NCBI GenBank assembly: GCA_900549065.1 | Contig: URNC01000110.1 | Location: forward strand, 1 to 6,862 | Reading direction: 5' to 3' | DNA length: 6,862 bases | Source of the DNA: an uncultured Collinsella sp. | GTDB lineage: Bacteria > Actinomycetota > Coriobacteriia > Coriobacteriales > Coriobacteriaceae | Shown: positions 1 to 6,814 of the stretch, one piece after another | Layout of the letters: every line of letters starts with the position of its first letter | Position numbering within the stretch: position 1 is the stretch's first letter | The notes under the pieces: model-generated | What the model was told of the DNA's origin: nothing | The model's input: only the letters and a program-made list of their open reading frames with translations | Databases searched by the model: none | Translations under genes and position numbers: made by a program

Positions 1-1064
1 AGCTTCTTAGCCTTCTTGGCGTCGGTCTTGTACACCGTGGAAGCCTCATGATAGTTGGTGAAGCTCTTGGGCAGGTAGCAGCTGGCAGCGGTGGCAAGGC
101 CGGCGAAGGTGTTGCTGACCATCTTCTCGGTGTCGAGCGCATACATGACAGCCTGACGGACCTTGACGTTGTTCCAAGGCTCCTTGGCGACGTTGAACAT
201 GATGAAGCGGGTGCCGAAACCCTGAACGTTATCGATCTTGCAGCCGGCGCTCTCAAGCTGGTCGACGGCGTCAGCGGTAACGAGCTCCATAACGAGCGTG
301 GAGCCCTCCTGCTGAGCGGTAACGCGAGCGGTGGGGTCGGTCAGGATGCTGTACTGGATCTTCTTATCCTCGGCAGCATACTCACCGTTGTACTCAGGAT
401 TGGGAACCAGGGTAATCTCGGTATCGGAGATAGAGTCGTACATCCAGGGGCCGGAGCCGATCGGCTGCTTGGCGCGATCCTCCTCGGTCTGGGTGGCCGG
501 GGTAACGCGGACGATGGCCAGACGATCCTTGAGCAGGGAGAAGTTGGGGACCTTGGTCTTGACCGTCACGGTGCTGGCGTCCTTGGCCTCGATGGACTCG
601 AAGGGCTGGAAGAACGGAGCATAGGTAGCGGAAGCGGCGCAAGCGGTGTAGGAGGCAACGACATCGTCAGCGGTGACCTCGGTGCCATCGGAGAACTTGG
701 CGCCCTTGCGGATGGTGACCTCGAAAGTGGTGTCGTCCACGGACTTAGGATCGTCGGTGGCGAGCTCGTTGAAGGTGCTGTAGTCGTGGTAATCGATGCC
801 GTAGAGGCCCTCGACGACGTGCCAGTTAGCACCCAGGCCCACAGCGGAGCCGGTGCTGGCGGGATCGAAGCTGGACGGAGCGTAAGCGGAACCAGCGGTG
901 ATCACGCCGCCGCCACGGTTGGCGGAATCGGTGGAACCGGAAGCGGAACCCTCGTCGCTAGAGCTGCCACCGCAGCCGGTGAGACCAAGCCCTGCGACAG
1001 CAGCGACGCTGCCGGTGAGGCCGAGGAACGAACGCCTGGACATACCCTTGTTGATGATGGCCAT
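1..1064 (-). CDS. ABC transporter substrate-binding lipoprotein, family 5 (peptide/OppA type), 3' end missing
   Basis: The first 354 residues of an extracellular solute-binding protein of the family that captures oligopeptides (sometimes nickel or sugars) and delivers them to an ABC importer. The signal region has a twin-arginine-like motif (SRRSFLG, residues 9-15), a hydrophobic stretch and a lipobox LTGC with the lipidated cysteine at 31, so the protein should be anchored outside the membrane. A Ser/Gly-rich linker (32-52) follows. Family hallmarks are F-x-V-T-I-R-K-G-A-K-F-S-D-G-T near 114-128, TADDVVASY (131-139), the IGSGPW turn (202-207) and N-x-x-x-x-P-W-N-N-V-K-V-R-Q-A (291-305). The start at 1064 is supported by AGGAGA at 1069-1074; the next Met (codon 8) has its purine stretch too close. 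The frame is open to the left window edge; family members usually reach about 500-600 residues, so roughly a third is missing. Permease and ATPase genes would be expected further left but are not visible. Substrate cannot be assigned. Confidence 0.93.
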   Translation of the reverse strand, partial: MAIINKGMSRRSFLGLTGSVAAVAGLGLTGCGGSSSDEGSASGSTDSANRGGGVITAGSAYAPSSFDPASTGSAVGLGANWHVVEGLYGIDYHDYSTFNELATDDPKSVDDTTFEVTIRKGAKFSDGTEVTADDVVASYTACAASATYAPFFQPFESIEAKDASTVTVKTKVPNFSLLKDRLAIVRVTPATQTEEDRAKQPIGSGPWMYDSISDTEITLVPNPEYNGEYAAEDKKIQYSILTDPTARVTAQQEGSTLVMELVTADAVDQLESAGCKIDNVQGFGTRFIMFNVAKEPWNNVKVRQAVMYALDTEKMVSNTFAGLATAASCYLPKSFTNYHEASTVYKTDAKKAKK

Positions 1065-1133
1065 GTCTTCTCCTATCAATAGAGAATCTTACTCGGGAGC
1101 ACCTAGACTTGCCCCCGCGCAACTTGCGGACGA

Positions 1134-1161
1134 TATATACCTTACCTACCGACGAACCCAA
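1134..1161 (-). promoter_or_regulatory. Candidate promoter for the binding-protein gene
   Basis: On the minus strand TTGGGT (1161-1156) is followed after 16 bases by TATATA (1139-1134), giving a leader of roughly 60 bases before the ATG at 1064. The -35 match is only 3 of 6 and the -10 match 4 of 6. Competing minus-strand candidates further upstream are TTGTCA (1239-1234) with TAGTAA 17 bases on, and TTGACT (1327-1322) with an extended TGCTATCCT about 20 bases later. The gap must contain a promoter if this gene is regulated separately from uvrC, but which of these is used cannot be decided by eye. Confidence 0.3.
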
Positions 1162-1182
1162 CTGAGGTGCCGCACTCGGCGA

Positions 1183-1265
1183 CCGATACATACATACGCT
1201 TGAACGGTATTTACTACCGTTCACCGAATTCGTTGACAAACGATTCGCCAGACAGTATGTATCGG
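1183..1265. repeat. Nested perfect inverted repeats, likely regulatory
   Basis: The inner element is a perfect 9-bp inverted repeat, TGAACGGTA (1201-1209) and TACCGTTCA (1215-1223), around a 5-base spacer. It is flanked by a second perfect pair, CCGATACATAC (1183-1193) and GTATGTATCGG (1255-1265). The inner element has the size and symmetry of a dimeric repressor or activator site and lies about 140 bases upstream of the binding-protein start. Its arms are not GC-rich and no T run follows, so a terminator is less likely. No regulator gene is in view, and the binding protein is unknown. Confidence 0.5.
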
Positions 1266-1427
1266 CGAGGTGAGATATCAGTCTTCGTCAACCCGCAGGA
1301 TAGCAGGGTTTTCGCTTGGGTTAGTCAAACGTTTTAGCGTTAATAAAACCCGAAACCAGCAGGCAATCATGGCGAAATAAATGGTTGAAAATCGCGCAAT
1401 CATGTATATCAGTTGTTTGGCTCGTGT

Positions 1428-3374
1428 TTAGCTATCGGAATGGCCAGCCGCCGCCTCGGCGCGCTCGGCATTCCATGCAACGAGCGCCTCGTGGACCGCC
1501 TTGGCAACATCGGCAGGTATGCCGCGAACTTCCGCGATCTCTTGCTCGCTCGCCGCGCGCAAACGCTTCATCGAGCCAAAATGGCGCATAAGGGCACGTT
1601 TTCTGGTGGGTCCCACGCCTGGAACGTCATCGAGTACCGAAACCGTCATGGCTTTATCGCGCAACTCGCGATGGAACGTGATGGCAAAACGGTGCGATTC
1701 ATCGCGAACCTGTTTAATTAGATAGAGCGAAGCAGACCCGGTCGGCAGCACGACGGGAGTCTCGTCCCAAGGCACGAAAACTTCCTCATCGGCCTTCGCC
1801 AAGCCACAAACCGGTATATCGAGCCCAAGAGCCTCAAGTTGCTTGATCGCAGCGGTCAATTGCGGCTTACCGCCATCGACAACGAGCAAATCGGGGCGCG
1901 AGCCAAAGCGCTCGTCGACCATGCGCTCGGGAGCATAGCGTCGTCCCAAAACCTCGGACATCGACACGAAGTCGTTTGCCTCGTCCAATTCGGCCTGAAT
2001 TTTAAAACGACGGTACTGGCTCTTGTCGGCGCGTCCGTTGGTAAACACCACCATCGAGGCAACCGTAAAGGTTCCATGCAGCGTCGAGATATCGAAGCAC
2101 TCGATACGCATCGGCGGCGCCGGCAGCGCCAGCGCGCTTTCGAGCTCCAGGAGCGCTTGATTGGTGCGGTCGTCAGCGTACCCCGTTCGCATCATGTAGC
2201 GCATGAGGGCATGGCGCGCATTTTTGGATGCCATATCGAGCAAACGGTGCTTTTCGCCACGCTGCGGCCTATGGAGATGGCAGGAACGCTCGCGCTTGCC
2301 TGCAAGCCACTCCCCCAGCGCCTCCGCATCCTCAAGCTCGACAGAGAGGTTTATCTCAGCTGGAATATCAGCCGTCTCGTCGTAATAGCGCTTAAGAAAG
2401 CCCGATTGAAGTTCCTCTTCGTCGACATCCAAACCCTTATCGAGAATAAACTCGCAGGTTCGAACCGTTCGACCCTCACGCACGACAAAGACGCAAGCGG
2501 CGGAGATGGTCTCCTCGCGATAGAAACCGATGACATCGATATCGACACTGGAGGGAAAAACGACTTGCTGACGGTCGTCCAGACCCCTGATGACCTCCAA
2601 ACGACGTTTGACGCGTGCCGCGCGCTCAAAGTCGAGCGCCTCGGCGGCATCCGTCATCTCGGAGGTCAGCTCATCGACGACATCCTTGCGATGGCCCGAC
2701 AAAAAGCGCTCGACACGCTTGACGTTCTTGGCATAGTCCGTAGGAGAAATCGCGCCGACACACGCACCTGGGCCGCGCCCGACATGGTAGTCGAAGCAGG
2801 GACGCCCGTTTTGCGCGCAAATCATATTGACGATGTCTTCCTCGCCCTTGTGGGACTCGACGATACGACGACAACGACGCCACTCCGCACAAGAAGCCGA
2901 GCAGATCGGGATCACCTTGCGCAGCGTGTCAATGGTCTCACGCGCCGCGCGGCTATCGGTATAGGGACCAAAATAACGCGTTCCCGGCTTATGACGCTCG
3001 CGCGTGTATTTGATAGCGGGATACAGGTCGCCCTTTGTAATGGCGATAAAGGGGTAGCTCTTGTCATCCTTGAGGTCGACGTTAAAGTACGGATGGTACT
3101 GGCCGATCAGGTTGCGCTCGAGTACAAGCGCCTCATGCTCGGTTTCGACAACGATGTAGTCAAAGCTCGCAACCAATTGCATCATGAGCGGTATTTTTTG
3201 GCGCTCATCCTGCAGCGTCACGTACTGGCGCATACGGGAACGCAGGTTTTTCGCCTTGCCAACGTAGATGACATCGCCCTTGGCATCTTTCCAAAGGTAA
3301 CATCCGGGCTGCGTGGGAACGCGCGAAACCTGCTCGGCGAGTGTTGGAATGTTGTCGTGACCGGCCACACGCAC
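1428..3374 (-). CDS. uvrC: UvrABC excinuclease subunit C
   Basis: UvrC makes the two incisions flanking a DNA lesion that UvrA and UvrB have located in nucleotide excision repair. The 648-residue product is full length. The GIY-YIG nuclease domain is at about 18-100 (GCY at 24, IYVGKAKNLRSR at 36-47, conserved Glu in EALVLE at 81-86). The cysteine cluster region is at about 158-205, the UVR motif that contacts UvrB at about 235-268 (ALDFERAARVKRRL), and the RNase H-like second nuclease at about 422-575, with the catalytic set D428 (FDIS), D500 (VVDGG) and H561 (ESHRF). Two helix-hairpin-helix motifs at 581-632 bind DNA. The start is GTG at 3374-3372, directly after the murJ stop in the same frame; the GTG at 3368 is an alternative, with TAGG five bases before it. 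Oddity: the third cysteine of the four-Cys iron-sulfur motif known from E. coli UvrC is glycine (G201), and about 23 extra residues with extra cysteines lie between the first two ligands. Confidence 0.97.
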   Translation of the reverse strand: MRVAGHDNIPTLAEQVSRVPTQPGCYLWKDAKGDVIYVGKAKNLRSRMRQYVTLQDERQKIPLMMQLVASFDYIVVETEHEALVLERNLIGQYHPYFNVDLKDDKSYPFIAITKGDLYPAIKYTRERHKPGTRYFGPYTDSRAARETIDTLRKVIPICSASCAEWRRCRRIVESHKGEEDIVNMICAQNGRPCFDYHVGRGPGACVGAISPTDYAKNVKRVERFLSGHRKDVVDELTSEMTDAAEALDFERAARVKRRLEVIRGLDDRQQVVFPSSVDIDVIGFYREETISAACVFVVREGRTVRTCEFILDKGLDVDEEELQSGFLKRYYDETADIPAEINLSVELEDAEALGEWLAGKRERSCHLHRPQRGEKHRLLDMASKNARHALMRYMMRTGYADDRTNQALLELESALALPAPPMRIECFDISTLHGTFTVASMVVFTNGRADKSQYRRFKIQAELDEANDFVSMSEVLGRRYAPERMVDERFGSRPDLLVVDGGKPQLTAAIKQLEALGLDIPVCGLAKADEEVFVPWDETPVVLPTGSASLYLIKQVRDESHRFAITFHRELRDKAMTVSVLDDVPGVGPTRKRALMRHFGSMKRLRAASEQEIAEVRGIPADVAKAVHEALVAWNAERAEAAAGHSDS

Positions 3375-3377
3375 CTA
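3366..3377 (-). other. murJ/uvrC junction: one TAG between two genes in the same frame
   Basis: Reading the minus strand, murJ ends AAG TAG and the next in-frame codon is the GTG proposed to start uvrC, followed by CGT GTG. No normal Shine-Dalgarno site precedes the first GTG at a useful distance. The bases TAGG(TG) that contain the stop could serve as a weak site for the second GTG (3368-3366). Either way uvrC initiation would depend on ribosomes finishing murJ. Confidence 0.75.
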
Positions 3378-5057
3378 CTTGCGACGAAGCAGCGCCGAGA
3401 CCTCGGGCATCTTAAGAACGACGGCAAGGCCAAAGGTAACAGCAAGCGAGACGACACCCGCAACGCAAACATAGCCAAGAGTAATCAGAATCGAGCCGCC
3501 AAGTACCCCGACAAAGTGTTCAAGCGCCCACATGACGCCGGCGCCTGCGGCAGCCCCTAGGCCGCCGAGCAAAAGGCCAAAGAAACCGCCATGCAGGATA
3601 GATTTGACCTGAAGGCCACGCAGGCGACGACGCAGCCACCACAGCGAACAGCCGACCAAGATCACGTAGTCGACAACATACGAAAGCGCGATTGCCGGCA
3701 TACCGAAGCCCAGCACAACGCCAAACAGCAGAACCGAGCCAGCCTGGCCGATGGCGGAATACAGGCAATAGCGACTATAGGGCTTCATGTCGAGCAAGGC
3801 AGAGAAGCTCTTCTGCATCAACACGACCACGCCGTAGAGCGGCAGCGAGAGCGCCAGGTAGACAAGGTACTCGGACACCAGCGCCACGCCGGATTCATCG
3901 AACTTGCCGGCACAGTAAATCATGTTGAGCGGACGTGCGAAGACAATCAGGTACAGTGCGAACGGAATCAGGAAGAACAGCATCTGGGCGACGCCACGCG
4001 AAATGCCCGTGCGAACGCTGTCGTAATCCTTCTCCTGTGCGTCATGAGAGAGCTCGGTATAGAGCGCCGTCGAAAGCGAGGCGGCAATCAGCGCGTAGGG
4101 CAGCGTGTACCACAGGCGCGCATAGGCGATGACGGAAGGACCCGTCTCGGGCTGGACCACCAGCGCGGCAGCGTTGGTGATAGAAGTCGAGACAAACATG
4201 CACACCGTGGCGAGCAGCGTCGGGATACCGAGCGCAATCGTCTGGCGCAGCGCGGGGTCCTTAAAGTCGATATGGATATGGGGATGCACGCCGTGCTTGC
4301 CAAGCGCGGGAATCTGACATGCCATCTGAACAAAGACACCGAGGGTCGTACCGGCCGCAATCAAGATGATGCCGGCACGTTCGCCAAACTGTGCGGACAC
4401 GGGCGCAAAACCCATAAAGCTCGCAATGACGATCACATTGTTGAGGACCGGGGCAAACGTCGACCAGAAGTAGTCGCGGTGTGCGTTGAGAACGCCCGAG
4501 AACACCGAGCCCAAACCATAAAAGAGAATCTGGATGGCAAAGAAACGGAACATGAACGCAGCGGTATCCATGCTGCCGCCGTCACCCGAAAGGAACGATT
4601 GCGTCCAGATAAAGCCCGGGGCGAACACGGTCCCCAGCAACGAAATGCCACCCAGCACCAAAAGCAGAATGCCAAGCAGGTTGCCCACGTACTCGTTCGA
4701 GGCCTCGCGACCCTGCTCACGCCTCACGCCCATGTACACGGGCAAAAACGCCGTCACGAGCATGCCACCCATCACGAGTTCGTAGAGCATATTGGGCAGG
4801 TTGTTGGCGACCTGATAGGAGGACGAGAGTAGCGACATGCCGATAGCGGCCGCCATTGCCCACGTGCGGATAAAACCGGTGACGCGAGACACGATGGTCA
4901 GGATGGTCATAAGCCCGGCGGAACGACCAACCGTGGAGTAGTCCGACGAGCCCATGTCGTCAGTGTCATCTCGCGACGAAGAAGCTTCGGATGAGGGTGT
5001 CTGAGGCGCAGATTCTTTTGCAAAATGAGCTCCGCGCTTCAATTCTTCCTGCGGCAT
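3375..5057 (-). CDS. murJ: Lipid II flippase MurJ (MviN family)
   Basis: MurJ moves lipid II, the undecaprenyl-linked peptidoglycan precursor, from the inner to the outer face of the cytoplasmic membrane. The 560-residue protein shows about 14 hydrophobic segments between 48 and 547. Family marks are SRVTGFIR (57-64), whose arginines match the two N-terminal cavity arginines of E. coli MurJ, NNLPNMLYELVMGG (85-98), and AYAR (311-314), matching the essential TM8 arginine. The E. coli LLRR pair is replaced by Y92-E93, as I recall for actinobacterial MurJ. Residues 1-45 are a polar, Ser/Asp/Glu-rich cytoplasmic extension absent from the 511-residue E. coli protein; M35 could be a shorter start, but AGAGAGGA (5065-5072) lies 7 bases before the ATG at 5057 and favours the long form. 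The gene begins 3 bases after the deacylase stop and abuts uvrC, so co-transcription and coupled translation are likely. Confidence 0.95.
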   Translation of the reverse strand: MPQEELKRGAHFAKESAPQTPSSEASSSRDDTDDMGSSDYSTVGRSAGLMTILTIVSRVTGFIRTWAMAAAIGMSLLSSSYQVANNLPNMLYELVMGGMLVTAFLPVYMGVRREQGREASNEYVGNLLGILLLVLGGISLLGTVFAPGFIWTQSFLSGDGGSMDTAAFMFRFFAIQILFYGLGSVFSGVLNAHRDYFWSTFAPVLNNVIVIASFMGFAPVSAQFGERAGIILIAAGTTLGVFVQMACQIPALGKHGVHPHIHIDFKDPALRQTIALGIPTLLATVCMFVSTSITNAAALVVQPETGPSVIAYARLWYTLPYALIAASLSTALYTELSHDAQEKDYDSVRTGISRGVAQMLFFLIPFALYLIVFARPLNMIYCAGKFDESGVALVSEYLVYLALSLPLYGVVVLMQKSFSALLDMKPYSRYCLYSAIGQAGSVLLFGVVLGFGMPAIALSYVVDYVILVGCSLWWLRRRLRGLQVKSILHGGFFGLLLGGLGAAAGAGVMWALEHFVGVLGGSILITLGYVCVAGVVSLAVTFGLAVVLKMPEVSALLRRK

Positions 5058-5060
5058 CGC

Positions 5061-5561
5061 TCAGTCCTCTCTCGTAATCGCGGCAACCGTCGCCCCGCAA
5101 AATGCAATTAAATCATCGGGTGCAAGCTCGAGCTGATAACCACGCTTGCCTCCCGAAATAAAAATGGTATCCCAAAGGACACATGTCTCATCAATGAGCG
5201 TCCGGTAGCGTTTTTTCATACCGACCGGGCTGCAGCCGCCGCGAACGTAGCCAGTCGCCGCAAGCAAATCCTTCACATGCATCATGGCCAAGGACTTCTC
5301 CCCCGCGGCACGCGCGGCGGACTTTAGATCGAGCTCGTCGGCAACAGGGATACAGCACACGACATAGTCGTTGGACGGTGTCACGCAGACCAAAGTCTTA
5401 AATCCTTGACCGGGCTCCTCGCCAAGCTGCTCCGAAATCGCGACCCCCAGGCCCACCGACTCATCACCATCGTCTTCGTACGTATGTAGAACATAGGAAA
5501 TGCCGGCACTTTCCAGCTCGCGCATCGCATTGGTTTTTGGCGTCTTTACAGCCTTTGCCAT
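5061..5561 (-). CDS. ybaK: Cys-tRNA(Pro)/Cys-tRNA(Cys) deacylase, YbaK/EbsC family
   Basis: A stand-alone trans-editing protein that hydrolyses Cys-tRNA(Pro) misformed by prolyl-tRNA synthetase and, in some members, Cys-tRNA(Cys). The 166-residue length fits the family (E. coli YbaK is 159). The fold hallmarks are present: the conserved lysine K55 in FKTLV (54-58), GYVRGGCSPVGMKK (104-117), and SGGKRGYQLELAPDDL (136-151). It is a single domain without a signal peptide, so cytoplasmic. I placed the start at 5561 because AAAGGA (5568-5573) lies six bases upstream and the protein then begins MAKAVKTPKTNAM, typical of the family. A longer reading from 5657 adds 32 residues that start inside a hairpin and have no family counterpart. 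It heads the tight group with murJ and uvrC. Exact substrate range cannot be read from the sequence. Confidence 0.93.
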   Translation of the reverse strand: MAKAVKTPKTNAMRELESAGISYVLHTYEDDGDESVGLGVAISEQLGEEPGQGFKTLVCVTPSNDYVVCCIPVADELDLKSAARAAGEKSLAMMHVKDLLAATGYVRGGCSPVGMKKRYRTLIDETCVLWDTIFISGGKRGYQLELAPDDLIAFCGATVAAITRED

Positions 5562-5598
5562 GACATATCCTTTCTCTCGCATTCGGACGCAAGGATTA

Positions 5599-5629
5599 AG
5601 TATATGTCCAATTCGGCTGCATACGTCAC
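5599..5629 (-). promoter_or_regulatory. Candidate promoter for the ybaK-murJ-uvrC group
   Basis: On the minus strand TATACT (5604-5599) matches the -10 consensus at 5 of 6 positions and lies about 38 bases before the ATG at 5561. The best upstream partner is GTGACG (5629-5624, 4 of 6), but the spacing is 19, longer than ideal. It sits just downstream of the hairpin after uvrA, a sensible place for a new promoter. Confidence 0.35.
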
Positions 5630-5642
5630 TTCGGCACAGCAA

Positions 5643-5673
5643 GCGCCATCGAATCACAAGGAGTCGATGGCGC
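5643..5673 (-). terminator. Hairpin after uvrA, possible terminator
   Basis: A perfect 10-bp inverted repeat, GCGCCATCGA (5643-5652) and TCGATGGCGC (5664-5673), encloses an 11-base loop, 21 bases after the uvrA stop. Stem strength and position suit an intrinsic terminator. The following minus-strand bases (TTGCTGTG) are only partly T, and the plus-strand side lacks a T run too, so it may be a leaky terminator or an mRNA-end stabiliser instead. Confidence 0.5.
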
Positions 5674-5693
5674 CCATAAACTGAATCGCCTAT

Positions 5694-6814
5694 TTATTGA
5701 GCATCAAGTTGAGCCTGACGCTCCCGGTCACGCCTGAGCAACGGCGCCAAAAACTTGCCCGTATAACTCTGCGGACAGTCCGCAACCTGCTCCGGAGTGC
5801 CCGAAACCACGACGGTTCCGCCGCCGTTACCGCCCTCGGGACCCATATCGATCAGGCGGTCGGCAACCTTGATGACATCAAGGTTGTGCTCAATCACCAG
5901 CACCGTGTTGCCCGCATCGACCAAGCGCTGCAGCACATCGAGCAGCTGGCGGACGTCCTCAAAATGAAGACCGGTCGTCGGCTCGTCCAAAATATAGAAC
6001 GTCTTGCCCGTCTGGCGTCGATGAAGCTCCTTGGCGAGCTTCACACGCTGCGCCTCGCCGCCCGAGAGCGTCGTGGCGGGCTGGCCCAGGCTCACGTAGC
6101 CTAAGCCTACATCGTACAGCGTCTGGAGCTTGCGCTTAATCTGCGGGATATTCCCAAAGAAGGCCAGCGCCTCGGTGACGCTCATGTCGAGCACGTCCGA
6201 GATGGTCTTGCCACGGTAGGTGACCTCGAGTGTCTCGCGGTTGTAGCGTTTACCGCCGCAAACTTCGCAGGGAACGTAGATATCGGGAAGGAAGTGCATC
6301 TCGATCTTGATCTGCCCGTCGCCCTTGCACGCCTCGCAGCGCCCGCCACTCACATTAAAGGAGAAACGACCCGGCGAGTAGCCGCGCGCCTTCGACTCCG
6401 GCGTACTCGCAAACAGCGCGCGAAGATCATCCCACAGGCCGATATAGGTAGCAGGGTTGGAACGCGGCGTGCGGCCAATCGGCGACTGGTCGATATCGAT
6501 AACCTTATCGATACACTCGATGCCCTCGATTTTTTTATACGGACCCACAGGGCGCGTCGAACGGTGAATAGCATTCGTAAGGGCAGGCGCAATGGTGTCG
6601 GTAACCAGGGAGCTCTTGCCCGATCCCGACACGCCGGTAACAACCGTAAGCGTACCAAACTCGATCTTGGCGGTAACGTTTTTGAGGTTGTTGGCTCGAG
6701 CGCCCGTAATTTTAAGGCAGCCGCGACCGGGCTTGCGCCGTTCATCAGGCACCCGAATCATTCGTTTGCCGGTCAGATAAGCGCCCGTCATCGACTCAGG
6801 ACACGCCATGATAT
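5694..6814 (-). CDS. uvrA: UvrABC excinuclease ATPase subunit A, C-terminal part (5' end missing)
   Basis: UvrA is the dimeric ATPase that finds DNA damage and loads UvrB; UvrC then cuts. Only the last ~373 residues are present, covering the second ABC ATPase module of a protein of about 940. Counting from the Met at 6809: Walker A GVSGSGKSS at 59-67; the zinc module with Cys pairs C158/C161 and C181/C184; the ABC signature LSGGEAQR at 248-255; Walker B with D275-E276 in YILDEPTTG; and the H-loop H308 in VIEHNLD. The text before Walker A (MTGAYLTGKR, then PDERRKP) matches the usual inter-domain segment, so the 6809 Met is internal. The reading frame continues upstream to 6814, where genomic sequence stops and adapter begins; the in-frame stop seen beyond (6824-6822) is adapter. 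The missing ~570 residues lie beyond the contig end. No damage is visible in the part present. Confidence 0.97.

Larger units (their letters stand above)
1065..1427. other. Non-coding gap between uvrC and the binding-protein gene
   Basis: This 363-base stretch contains no convincing gene. It is more AT-rich than its flanks between about 1320 and 1430. It holds the binding-protein ribosome site (AGGAGA, 1069-1074), candidate promoter elements, and a cluster of inverted repeats (1183-1265). Weaker structures are AACCC/GGGTT arms at 1290-1310, GTTTTA/TAAAAC arms at 1331-1349 and a 9-base direct repeat GCAATCATG (1363-1371 and 1396-1404). I see no GC-rich hairpin followed by a T run after the uvrC stop, so where uvrC transcription ends is unclear. 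No tRNA cloverleaf elements are visible on either strand. Confidence 0.8.

Noticed and set aside
1233..1261. Plus-strand promoter with a perfect TTGACA (1233-1238) and TATGTA 17 bases later
   Set aside because: The -10 box matches only 3 of 6 positions, and the only thing downstream on that strand is antisense to uvrC. An antisense RNA is conceivable, but nothing else supports it.
1839..3560. A 573-codon open frame on the plus strand opposite uvrC, and similar long frames at 48-1082 and 3591-4832 opposite the binding-protein gene and murJ
   Set aside because: They mirror well-recognised minus-strand genes, their translations show no family motifs and are odd in composition, and no ribosome site or promoter supports them. 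Long antisense frames are common opposite GC-rich coding sequence.
5061..5657. A longer ybaK product of 198 residues starting at 5657
   Set aside because: The extra 32 residues begin inside the hairpin, have no ribosome site and do not resemble the family N-terminus. The Met at 5561 has AAAGGA at the right distance.
5694..6809. A short stand-alone UvrA-like ABC protein of 371 residues
   Set aside because: The beginning of the frame matches the internal linker before the second ATPase module of full UvrA, and the upstream stop codon lies in adapter sequence.
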